Position numbers and translations under genes: made by a program
From: Sphingomonadales bacterium
GTDB taxonomy: Bacteria; Pseudomonadota; Alphaproteobacteria; Sphingomonadales; Sphingomonadaceae
Direction of reading: 5' to 3'
DNA length: 7,132 nt
Assembly (NCBI GenBank): GCA_004292705.1
Contig: RDXA01000133.1
Location: 1-7,132 of the forward strand
Notes under the pieces: model-generated
Told to the model about the DNA's origin: nothing
What the model saw: only the letters and a program-made list of their open reading frames with translations
The model's database searches: none
Shown: piece after piece, positions 1-5,407 of the stretch
Layout of the letters: each line of letters opens with the position of its first letter
Position numbering within the stretch: the first letter of the stretch is position 1

Positions 1-1
1 C

Positions 2-919
2 GAGATGCTTTGGGCCAAGTTCCGTGCGCCTGAAGCTTACGAACCGAAAGACACTCTGGTCAGCCTGTCCTTCGGTCTGGGCTCGACGATCGCGGGGGCG
101 CTGCTGGGCGGCTTTTCCCTGTGGCTGATGTTCCGTGCCTATGACTGGCGTATCATCGACTTCGGGCCGGAATGGTGGGCGGTGTGGTGGGCGTGGCCGC
201 TTTGCTTCGTGCTTGACGACCTCGCCTACTATTGGTCGCACCGGGCCGGACACCGCATCCGCTGGATGTGGGCGGCACATGTGAACCACCACTCCTCGCA
301 GCACTACAACCTCTCGACCGCGCTGCGCCAAACCTGGACCGGCAACCTCACCATCGGCATTCTGTTCAGCCTGCCGCTGGCGTGGGTCGGCTTTCATCCG
401 GTGATGATCGCAATCTGCGGCGGGTTCAATCTGATCTATCAATTCTGGATCCATACCGAGGCGATCAAGCGGATGCCGCGCTGGTTCGAAGCGGTGTTGA
501 ACACGCCGAGCCACCACCGCGTCCACCACGCCACCAATCCGCGCTATCTCGACAAGAACTACGCGGGCGTGTTCATTATCTGGGATCGGATGTTCGGCAC
601 TTTCGAACCCGAGGTTGACGACGAGCCGATCCGTTATGGCATCGTCAAGCAGCTCGGCAGTTTCAATCTGCTGTGGTCGGTGTTCCATGAGTGGGTCGGG
701 ATGATCACGGATATCTGGCGCGCGCCCTGGCGACACAAGCTCAGCTACCTGATGCGCGAACCCGGGTGGAGCCACGACGGCAGCCGTGAGACGTCCGACA
801 TGATCCGCGCCCGGTGGGAAGCGAGAATGTCGCAAGCCCCTGTGGCGAGCAAAGTTGCATCAGTCGCAACTTCAGTGGCGGATCGAAACCCGATTGCAGG
901 CGCGCACGAAGCTGCCTAA
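2..919 (+). CDS. Sterol desaturase / fatty acid hydroxylase family membrane protein (5' partial)
   Basis: This is probably a di-iron membrane oxygenase of the fatty acid hydroxylase superfamily, which hydroxylates or desaturates lipid-like substrates at the inner membrane. Counting from the ATG at base 5, the histidine clusters appear in family order: HRAGH (residues 79-83), HVNHH (92-96), an isolated HTE (150) and SHHRVHH (169-175). Hydrophobic stretches lie around residues 18-45, 57-76 and 115-145. The frame stays open to the window edge (GAG precedes the first ATG), no ribosome site is visible, and the family usually has one more N-terminal membrane segment. The true start is therefore likely upstream, and the base-5 ATG is probably internal. 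The C-terminal 40 or so residues are low-complexity Ala/Ser/Val and look dispensable. The stop lies 23 nt before the GMC dehydrogenase gene, which suggests an operon. The exact substrate cannot be told from the sequence. Confidence 0.88.
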   Translation, partial: EMLWAKFRAPEAYEPKDTLVSLSFGLGSTIAGALLGGFSLWLMFRAYDWRIIDFGPEWWAVWWAWPLCFVLDDLAYYWSHRAGHRIRWMWAAHVNHHSSQHYNLSTALRQTWTGNLTIGILFSLPLAWVGFHPVMIAICGGFNLIYQFWIHTEAIKRMPRWFEAVLNTPSHHRVHHATNPRYLDKNYAGVFIIWDRMFGTFEPEVDDEPIRYGIVKQLGSFNLLWSVFHEWVGMITDIWRAPWRHKLSYLMREPGWSHDGSRETSDMIRARWEARMSQAPVASKVASVATSVADRNPIAGAHEAA

Positions 920-930
920 TCTCCCCGCCA

Positions 931-937
931 AAGGGAG
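931..937 (+). promoter_or_regulatory. Ribosome binding site of the GMC dehydrogenase gene
   Basis: AAGGGAG lies 5 nt before the ATG at 943. It fixes this start over an upstream in-frame ATG at 814, which would overlap the preceding gene by about 100 nt and add residues that do not resemble a GMC protein. The FAD-binding motif begins only a few residues after the 943 start, as expected for this family. Confidence 0.8.
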
Positions 938-942
938 AGATC

Positions 943-2532
943 ATGGAAAGTTTCGACTACATCGTCATCGGCGGTGGCAGCGCAGGTAGCGCCGTTGCAG
1001 GCCGTCTGGCCGTGGATGGCACGCGCCGCGTGTGTTTGCTCGAAGCAGGCGGACGCAACGACAACGTCTTCATCAAGACGCCGGGCTTCATGCCCTTCAT
1101 CCCCGAGAAATCGAACTACCGATACGAGACTGTGCCGCAAAAGGGGCTGAACGGGCGCACCGGCTATCAGCCGCGCGGGAAGGGCCTTGGCGGCTCCTCG
1201 GCGATCAACGCTATGGTCTATATCCGCGGCAACCGCTGGGATTATGACAACTGGGCGGCGATGGGCTGCACCGGCTGGGCCTATGACGACGTGCTGCCAT
1301 ACTTCAAGCGCGCCGAGGCCAACGAGCGCGGCGGTGACGATTTCCACGGTGCAGGCGGGCCGCTGTTCGTCTCCGATCAGCACTCCGCCAACCCGGCTTC
1401 CAATGCCTTCGTGGAAGCGGCAGCCGCGCTCCAGCTGCGCAACAACCCCGACTTCAACGGCGCGCAGCAGGACGGCTTCGGGCTCTATCAGGTGACCCAG
1501 CGCAAGGGCGAGCGCTGGACCTCGGCGCGCGCCTACGTGGAGCCGATCCGTGGGTCTGGCAATTTCGCGATCCGCACCGACACGCTGGTCGAAAAGCTGG
1601 TGATCGAAGGCGGGCGTGTCACCGGCGTGCAGATCCGGCGGGGAGGTCAGTCCGAAATCCTGATGGCGCGGCGCGGCGTGGTGCTGAGCGCGGGCGCGTT
1701 CAACTCACCTCAGATCCTGATGCTTTCCGGTATCGGCCCGTCCGATCACCTGAAGGACCACGGAATCGACGTGGTGCTCGATCGCCCGGCAGTGGGCAGC
1801 AACCTGCAGGACCATATTGACTATGTCTCGGGCTGGGAGACGACAAGCGACGTGCCGATCGGCAGCACCTTGAAGGGCACGCTGCGCATGGCCGCCGCGA
1901 TCGTCGAGCACCGGCGCAAGCGCACCGGGGTAATGACCACCTGCTATGCCGAGGCAGGCGGGTTCTGGAGCGTTATGCCCGATAGCCCAGCGCCAGACGT
2001 GCAGTGGCACTTCGTTCCCGCGGTGCTGGAGGATCACGGACGCGAGAAGGTGAAGGCGCATGGCTTCTCGCTTCACGCCTGCGTGCTGCGGCCCGAGAGC
2101 CGCGGCACCGTGCGGCTGGGGACTAGCGATGCAGCGGCCGCACCAGTGATCGATCCCAACTTCCTTGATGACGAGCGCGACATGGCGGTTCTGCGCGCCG
2201 GTGTGCGCCTGTCGCACCGTATTGCCGAAGCACCGCCCTTGCAGGCGTTCGGCCCCACGGATCGCCATCCTGTCGACCTCAATGATGACGCCGCACTCGA
2301 CGAAATGATCCGCAATCGCGCGGACACAGTCTATCACCCCGTCGGCACCTGCCGCATGGGCGCGGACGCGGATGCGGTGGTCGACCCGACTCTGCGGCTT
2401 AATGGCCTCGAGGGCCTGTGGGTGGCGGATGCCAGCATCATGCCCAAGATCGTCAGCGGCAACACCAACGCGCCCAGCATCATGATCGGCGAAAGATGTG
2501 CCGACTTCGTGATGGCAGCGGAACGCGCATAG
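943..2532 (+). CDS. GMC-family FAD-dependent alcohol/choline-type dehydrogenase
   Basis: A 529-residue flavoprotein of the glucose-methanol-choline oxidoreductase family, a typical length for bacterial alcohol and choline dehydrogenases. It should oxidise a primary alcohol to the aldehyde and pass electrons through FAD. Visible motifs are the N-terminal dinucleotide fold IGGGSAGS (residues 9-16) ending in LEAGG (33-37, the ribose-binding Glu), GMC signature 1 around GLGGSSAINAMVYIRGN (81-97), GMC signature 2 GAFNSPQILMLSGIG (251-265), and the C-terminal active site YHPVGTC (His465) with GNTNAP (Asn508). All key residues are present and no frame break is seen. The C-terminal YHPVGTCRMG wording resembles AlkJ-like and BetA-like members, but the substrate is undetermined. 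No signal peptide is seen, so it is probably cytoplasmic or membrane-peripheral. It follows the desaturase-family gene by 23 nt, and an alcohol made by that enzyme is an attractive but unproven substrate. Confidence 0.93.
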   Translation: MESFDYIVIGGGSAGSAVAGRLAVDGTRRVCLLEAGGRNDNVFIKTPGFMPFIPEKSNYRYETVPQKGLNGRTGYQPRGKGLGGSSAINAMVYIRGNRWDYDNWAAMGCTGWAYDDVLPYFKRAEANERGGDDFHGAGGPLFVSDQHSANPASNAFVEAAAALQLRNNPDFNGAQQDGFGLYQVTQRKGERWTSARAYVEPIRGSGNFAIRTDTLVEKLVIEGGRVTGVQIRRGGQSEILMARRGVVLSAGAFNSPQILMLSGIGPSDHLKDHGIDVVLDRPAVGSNLQDHIDYVSGWETTSDVPIGSTLKGTLRMAAAIVEHRRKRTGVMTTCYAEAGGFWSVMPDSPAPDVQWHFVPAVLEDHGREKVKAHGFSLHACVLRPESRGTVRLGTSDAAAAPVIDPNFLDDERDMAVLRAGVRLSHRIAEAPPLQAFGPTDRHPVDLNDDAALDEMIRNRADTVYHPVGTCRMGADADAVVDPTLRLNGLEGLWVADASIMPKIVSGNTNAPSIMIGERCADFVMAAERA

Positions 2533-2551
2533 TTCCCAACCAGTCCGGGAA
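2533..2551 (+). terminator. Weak hairpin immediately after the GMC gene
   Basis: TTCCC (2533-2537) can pair with GGGAA (2547-2551) across a 9-nt loop, starting directly after the stop codon. A second GC-rich stem, CGGCCCG (2561-2567) with CGGGCCG (2576-2582), follows. Neither is followed by a T run, so on the plus strand these are at best weak or factor-assisted terminators. The T-tract terminator in this gap points the other way. Confidence 0.3.
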
Positions 2552-2560
2552 GTGCTGACC

Positions 2561-2582
2561 CGGCCCGCCAAGGGACGGGCCG
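2561..2582. repeat. GC-rich inverted repeat, 7-bp stem
   Basis: CGGCCCG and CGGGCCG are perfect complements separated by 8 nt (CCAAGGGA). The element sits 28 nt after the GMC stop in the convergent gap. It lacks a T run on either side, so its role, whether transcript end, mRNA 3' protection or none, is open. Confidence 0.5.
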
Positions 2583-2692
2583 CAAGGGCGGAGTCGTAGC
2601 CGAAGGCGCAGACGTGCGAAGCACACCTTCAGGCGCCCCGAAGCGCAGCGAAGGGAATAGCGCCGAGGACGACCCCGCGGAGGCGGGGTCGC
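2583..2692. other. Structured non-coding spacer, possible dispersed intergenic repeat
   Basis: This stretch holds no credible gene. It is full of short self-complementary pieces: GTGC-GAA-GCAC (about 2614-2624), GAAGG and CCTTC arms around it, GGCGCC (2632-2637), and GTCGT (2593-2597) opposite ACGAC (2669-2673). It ends in a perfect 8-bp hairpin, GACCCCGC-GGAG-GCGGGGTC (2671-2690). The internal near-repeat GAAGCGCAGCGAAG adds to the look of a REP-like dispersed element. That it is repeated elsewhere in the genome is inference, because only one copy is in the window. Confidence 0.35.
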
Positions 2693-2731
2693 AAAACAAA
2701 AAAGGGCCGGAGAGCTTGCGCTGCTCCGGCC
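2693..2731 (-). terminator. Rho-independent terminator of glnK-amtB
   Basis: Read on the minus strand, GGCCGGAG pairs with CTCCGGCC. An inner AGC-GCAA-GCT extends the stem past one bulged base and closes with a GNRA tetraloop. CTTTTTTGTTTT follows at once. Stem, loop and T run together make a strong intrinsic terminator about 95 nt past the amtB stop. It serves the minus strand only, because the T run lies on that side. Confidence 0.88.
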
Positions 2732-2768
2732 GTGTTGAGTCTGTTCGTTCGCAGGAGGAACAAGGTGA

Positions 2769-2809
2769 GGCGGGGGGAGGGGAGAGGGAGAGAGAGGCCT
2801 CCCCCCGCC
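2769..2809. repeat. 12-bp inverted repeat flanking a polypurine tract
   Basis: GGCGGGGGGAGG (2769-2780) and CCTCCCCCCGCC (2798-2809) are perfect complements with a 17-nt purine-only loop. The stem begins 17 nt beyond the amtB stop codon, so it would form in the amtB mRNA 3' end, upstream of the T-tract terminator. The plus strand is pure purine from 2772 to 2797. It may stabilise the mRNA 3' end or pause polymerase; the function is inferred. Confidence 0.6.
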
Positions 2810-2817
2810 AAGCTTGG
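2808..2817. repeat. 10-bp perfect palindrome CCAAGCTTGG
   Basis: A perfect palindrome abutting the 12-bp inverted repeat, 9 nt past the amtB stop. With no loop it is an unlikely RNA hairpin. It could be a protein site or chance. Confidence 0.3.
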
Positions 2818-2826
2818 TGGGTGCGC

Positions 2827-4263
2827 TTAGTTGTAGGCGCGCTCCCCGTGTTCGGAGATATCGAGACCGTTGGTTTCGGCTTCGGCATCCGGGCGCAGGC
2901 CCAGGGTGTACTTGAGGATCAGGAACAAGGCGGCCGAGACAACGCCGGTCCACACGACCGTGGTACCGACGGCCCAGCACTGGGTGATGACCTGCCCGAC
3001 CATGTCAAACTCGCCGGCGACAGCGACCGGCGCGGTGTAGTCGATCCAGCCCTGACCGCCGAGCGCGGGGTCGGCGACGATGCCGGTGCCGATCGCGCCG
3101 ACGATCCCGCCCACGGCATGGATGCCGAAGACATCGAGGCTGTCGTCGTAGCCTAGCTTGTTCTTCACCGTGGTGACGAAGACATAGCAGATGACCGATG
3201 CGACCGCGCCGAGGATGATAGCGGTGCCGGGGTGGGCAAAGCCTGCCGCAGGCGTAATCGCTACCAGGCCAGCCACCACACCCGAAGCCGCGCCGAGGAG
3301 CGAGGGCTTCTTGTGGGTGATCTGCTCGATGATCGCCCATGCCGCACCGGCTGCCGCAGTGGCAACAAAGGTGTTGATGAAGGCAAGCGCGGCGAAAGCG
3401 TTGGATTCAAGCGCCGAGCCAGCGTTGAACCCAAACCAGCCGATCCACAGCAGGCTGGCGCCGATCATGGTCATCACCAGGCTGTGCGGGGGCATGGGCT
3501 CCTTCTTGTAGCCGATGCGCGGGCCGATCACGAGGCAGCCGACCAGACCGGCGATGCCCGCATTGATGTGCACCACGGTGCCGCCAGCGAAGTCGAGCGC
3601 GCCCCAGCCCCACAGCAGACCCATGTCAGTGGGCGCCGTGTGGAGGAAGTCCGGGCCGGCCCAGTACCACACCATGTGCGCGATCGGGAAATAGGCGAGC
3701 GTCAGCCACGCGACCACGAAGATGATCAGCGAAGTGAACTTGATGCGTTCGGCAAAGGCCCCAACGATCAGCGCCGGCGTGATGCAGGCGAAGGTCATCT
3801 GGAACATCACGAAGACCAGCTCGGGCAGGTAGACCCCGTTCGAGAAGGTCGCCGCCAGCGAAGTCACGCTGACACCCTTGAGGAAGGCCTTGTCGAGCCC
3901 GCCGAACAGCGCCGGGAAGGGCGTGCCGGTCGAAGTGAAGGCCATCGAATAGCCCCAGCCGAACCAAACCAGCGCGGCCACGCAGACGATGGTGAGCACC
4001 TGCATCAGCACGCTCAGCATGTTCTTGGCGCGCACCAGGCCGCCGTAAAACAGTGCGAGCGCGGGCACACTCATCATGAGCACAAATGCGGTCGACACCA
4101 TCATCCAGGCGACATCGCCCTTGTTGACCATCTCGGCCGTCGGCGTGAAAGCAGCGGGCACTGCTTCAGCAGCGGCTTCAGCCGCCGGTGCAGCAAAAGC
4201 GGGCGCCGCAAGCATGATCGCTCCGGTCGCCAGCGCTGCGGTAGTGCAGAGAATTCGCTTCAT
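2827..4263 (-). CDS. amtB: Ammonium transporter AmtB
   Basis: A 478-residue inner-membrane ammonium channel of the Amt/Mep/Rh family, carrying ammonium into the cytoplasm for glutamine synthesis. Residues 1-24 form a signal peptide ending AFA, then a short Ala/Pro-rich periplasmic stretch, then about eleven membrane helices. Diagnostic pieces are ALFYGGLVRAKN (70-81), FACITPALIVGAFAERI (158-173), the Amt signature from DFAGGTVVHINAG (224-236), GWFGFNAGSA (275-284) and FGIHAVGGIVG (379-389). The pore twin histidines are His232 and His382. The tail ends GLDISEHGERAYN, matching the conserved cytoplasmic tail that contacts GlnK. The start at 4263 is chosen because it opens the signal peptide, has AAGGGG 9 nt upstream and follows the glnK stop by 13 nt; an upstream ATG at 4416 would run inside glnK. 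It is co-transcribed with glnK from a sigma-54 promoter and ends at a T-tract hairpin terminator. It is intact. Confidence 0.97.
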   Translation of the reverse strand: MKRILCTTAALATGAIMLAAPAFAAPAAEAAAEAVPAAFTPTAEMVNKGDVAWMMVSTAFVLMMSVPALALFYGGLVRAKNMLSVLMQVLTIVCVAALVWFGWGYSMAFTSTGTPFPALFGGLDKAFLKGVSVTSLAATFSNGVYLPELVFVMFQMTFACITPALIVGAFAERIKFTSLIIFVVAWLTLAYFPIAHMVWYWAGPDFLHTAPTDMGLLWGWGALDFAGGTVVHINAGIAGLVGCLVIGPRIGYKKEPMPPHSLVMTMIGASLLWIGWFGFNAGSALESNAFAALAFINTFVATAAAGAAWAIIEQITHKKPSLLGAASGVVAGLVAITPAAGFAHPGTAIILGAVASVICYVFVTTVKNKLGYDDSLDVFGIHAVGGIVGAIGTGIVADPALGGQGWIDYTAPVAVAGEFDMVGQVITQCWAVGTTVVWTGVVSAALFLILKYTLGLRPDAEAETNGLDISEHGERAYN

Positions 4264-4272
4264 TGAACTGGA

Positions 4273-4278
4273 CCCCTT
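4273..4278 (-). promoter_or_regulatory. Ribosome binding site of amtB overlapping the glnK stop
   Basis: On the minus strand AAGGGG lies 9 nt before the amtB ATG, and its first two A bases are the last two bases of the glnK TAA stop. This tight arrangement suggests that amtB translation is coupled to glnK, and it settles the amtB start. Confidence 0.75.
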
Positions 4279-4615
4279 ACAGCGCGGTTTCGCCGGACTC
4301 GCCGGTGCGGATGCGGGTTGCGGACGCAAGATCGAGTACGAAGATCTTGCCGTCGCCGATCGCACCCGTGTTGGCGGTCGCTTGGATGGTTTCGACGACC
4401 TGAGCAGCGATTTCATCGCTGGCAGCGATCTCCAGCTTCACCTTGGGAAGCATGTTGGTGGAGTATTCGGCACCGCGGTAGATTTCGGTCTGACCCTTCT
4501 GGCGTCCGAAGCCCTTGACCTCGGTCACGGTCATCCCGGCAATGCCGATGCCGCTCAAAGCCTCGCGCACGGTGTCGAGCTTGAACGGTTTGATGATGGC
4601 GATGATGAACTTCAT
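4277..4615 (-). CDS. glnK: Nitrogen regulatory protein PII, GlnK type
   Basis: A 112-residue PII signal protein, the exact usual family length. It senses 2-oxoglutarate and ATP/ADP and is expected to plug AmtB when nitrogen is sufficient. It opens MKFIIAIIKPFKL, carries the T-loop with the uridylylation tyrosine Tyr51 in YRGAEY, the B-loop TGAIGDGK (83-90, Lys90 present) and the C-loop RIR (Arg101, Arg103) that contacts nucleotide phosphate. Position 85 is Ala, where E. coli PII proteins have Lys as I recall. The GlnK name rather than GlnB rests on the coupling to amtB 13 nt downstream. The start at 4615 is favoured over an in-frame ATG at 4660: it gives the standard N-terminus, has AGGGG 6 nt upstream, and the 4660 codon would lie upstream of the transcription start expected from the sigma-54 promoter. 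Confidence 0.97.
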   Translation of the reverse strand: MKFIIAIIKPFKLDTVREALSGIGIAGMTVTEVKGFGRQKGQTEIYRGAEYSTNMLPKVKLEIAASDEIAAQVVETIQATANTGAIGDGKIFVLDLASATRIRTGESGETAL

Positions 4616-4621
4616 CTGTGG

Positions 4622-4626
4622 CCCCT
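4622..4626 (-). promoter_or_regulatory. Ribosome binding site of glnK
   Basis: On the minus strand AGGGG sits 6 nt before the ATG at 4615. It lies inside the predicted 35-nt leader and decides the glnK start in favour of the standard PII N-terminus. Confidence 0.7.
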
Positions 4627-4660
4627 GTTGCACCGGATTTTTTCCGGCCATCGGACTCAC

Positions 4661-4676
4661 AGCAACAAGCGTGCCA
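4661..4676 (-). promoter_or_regulatory. Sigma-54 (RpoN) -24/-12 promoter of glnK-amtB
   Basis: On the minus strand TGGCACGCTTGTTGCT matches the sigma-54 consensus TGGCACG-N4-TTGCW at every defined position, with exactly 10 bp between the GG and GC elements. Transcription should start near 4651, giving a leader of about 35 nt. This places glnK-amtB under RpoN with an enhancer-binding activator, presumably NtrC, so induction under nitrogen limitation is expected. Confidence 0.93.
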
Positions 4677-4720
4677 TATTTGTGTAACGTCGCTGACGCA
4701 ACGGAATCAGGACATTTCTT

Positions 4721-4740
4721 CGCACCTGCGGAAAAGTGCG
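4721..4740. promoter_or_regulatory. Candidate activator (NtrC-like) dyad upstream of the sigma-54 promoter
   Basis: CGCAC and GTGCG form an inverted pair 10 nt apart, about 70-90 bp upstream of the predicted glnK transcription start, a plausible place for an enhancer site. The half-sites resemble the NtrC GCAC/GTGC halves, but the classic spacing between these is about 7 nt, so this is a weak candidate only. The whole non-coding stretch 4677-4810 is otherwise relatively A/T-rich, and I see no gene in it. Confidence 0.25.
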
Positions 4741-4810
4741 TGCCTAATTTTTGGGCGAATGATTAACGTTTGGGCAAGTTTTGCGGCAGAGCCCTTCAGC
4801 GATGACGAGC

Positions 4811-5374
4811 CTATCCCTCATCGCCCGCGATGTAGCGATCAGTGGCGCGGGTCGGCAGGCCGTCGATGCTGCGGATGCGTTTCGCCATCTTGGCCTCCCA
4901 GGCCTCGGGGTCGGACTGACGATGCGCCTTCTTCAGCGTATCGCGCTCGCCCTCCAGCGTCATGAAGGGCACACCCCAGCCGCAGGAGGACTGCACGCTC
5001 TCGACGGCGATGTCGAAAATCTGGCGGGTGCCGGGCATGAGGGTGAAATGGGCCGCAAGGCTCTCCCACCCGGCGTCCTGCGGCAGCACCGCCCGCCCAC
5101 GACCATAGATACGCAGGATCAGCGCGGGCTGCTGGAAATTGCAGAACATTAGCGTGATCCGGCCATCTGCGGCCAGATGCGCGTGGGTCTCGTTGCCCGA
5201 GCCGCCGAGATCAAGATAGGCGACCCGCGTGGGCGAGAGCACCCGGAAGGCGTCATAGCCCTTGGGGCTGAGGTTGATCCGGCCTTCCGCCGCTGCCGTT
5301 GCCACGAAGAACACCGGCTGGGCGGCGATCATGGCGATGTGCTTTTCGGTGAGCGTCTCGGTGAAATCGGCCAT
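4811..5374 (-). CDS. Pyridoxamine 5'-phosphate oxidase-like FMN-binding protein
   Basis: A 187-residue protein of the PNPOx-like split-barrel flavin-binding superfamily, without enough detail to assign a reaction. The N-terminal half carries the usual pattern: a short helix, then FFVATAAAEGRINLSPKG (22-39), a strand with RVAYLDLGGSGNETHAHL (50-67), then RITLMFCNF (72-80) and ILRIYGRGRAV (86-96). A later SCGWGVP (130-136) is typical of this subgroup. The C-terminus is charged and helical. These proteins usually bind FMN or a related flavin as dimers, and many are uncharacterised oxidoreductases. It is not the vitamin B6 enzyme PdxH, whose sequence is longer in its C-terminal part and differently worded. 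AAGGAG 6 nt before the ATG supports the start. It lies 33 nt after the hydrolase gene on the same strand, so it is likely the last gene of that transcript. No clear terminator follows. Confidence 0.87.
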   Translation of the reverse strand: MADFTETLTEKHIAMIAAQPVFFVATAAAEGRINLSPKGYDAFRVLSPTRVAYLDLGGSGNETHAHLAADGRITLMFCNFQQPALILRIYGRGRAVLPQDAGWESLAAHFTLMPGTRQIFDIAVESVQSSCGWGVPFMTLEGERDTLKKAHRQSDPEAWEAKMAKRIRSIDGLPTRATDRYIAGDEG

Positions 5375-5380
5375 GGGACG

Positions 5381-5386
5381 CTCCTT
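5381..5386 (-). promoter_or_regulatory. Ribosome binding site of the PNPOx-like gene
   Basis: AAGGAG on the minus strand, 6 nt upstream of the ATG at 5374, is the strongest Shine-Dalgarno in the window and fixes that start. Confidence 0.8.
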
Positions 5387-5407
5387 ATTGCGGGTTTCTT
5401 GGGGGGC

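Noticed and set aside
1705..2571. Long minus-strand open frame opposite the GMC gene (288 codons)
   Set aside because: It overlaps a complete GMC gene with all family motifs, and its own translation has no domain-like pattern.
2671..2690. GACCCCGC hairpin as a plus-strand intrinsic terminator for the GMC gene
   Set aside because: The stem is perfect, but GCAAAAC follows instead of a T run, so it does not meet the intrinsic terminator pattern on that strand.
2614..3156. Plus-strand frame starting in the intergenic region and running over the amtB 3' end
   Set aside because: It reads through hairpins and antisense to amtB, gives low-complexity charged sequence and has no convincing ribosome site.
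3232..4266. Long plus-strand open frame opposite amtB (344 codons)
   Set aside because: It is antisense to a clear Amt gene. The product is rich in Arg, His, Glu and Gly with no recognisable domain, as expected for a shadow frame in GC-rich DNA.
4264..4416. Longer amtB start at 4416
   Set aside because: It would lie inside glnK in another frame and place unrelated sequence before a clear signal peptide.
4613..4660. Longer glnK start at 4660
   Set aside because: It would add 15 residues absent from PII proteins, and the codon lies upstream of the transcription start expected from the sigma-54 promoter.
4741..4810. Terminator for the PNPOx-like gene
   Set aside because: I found only scattered GGGC/GCCC words with long loops and no hairpin followed by a T run on the minus strand.
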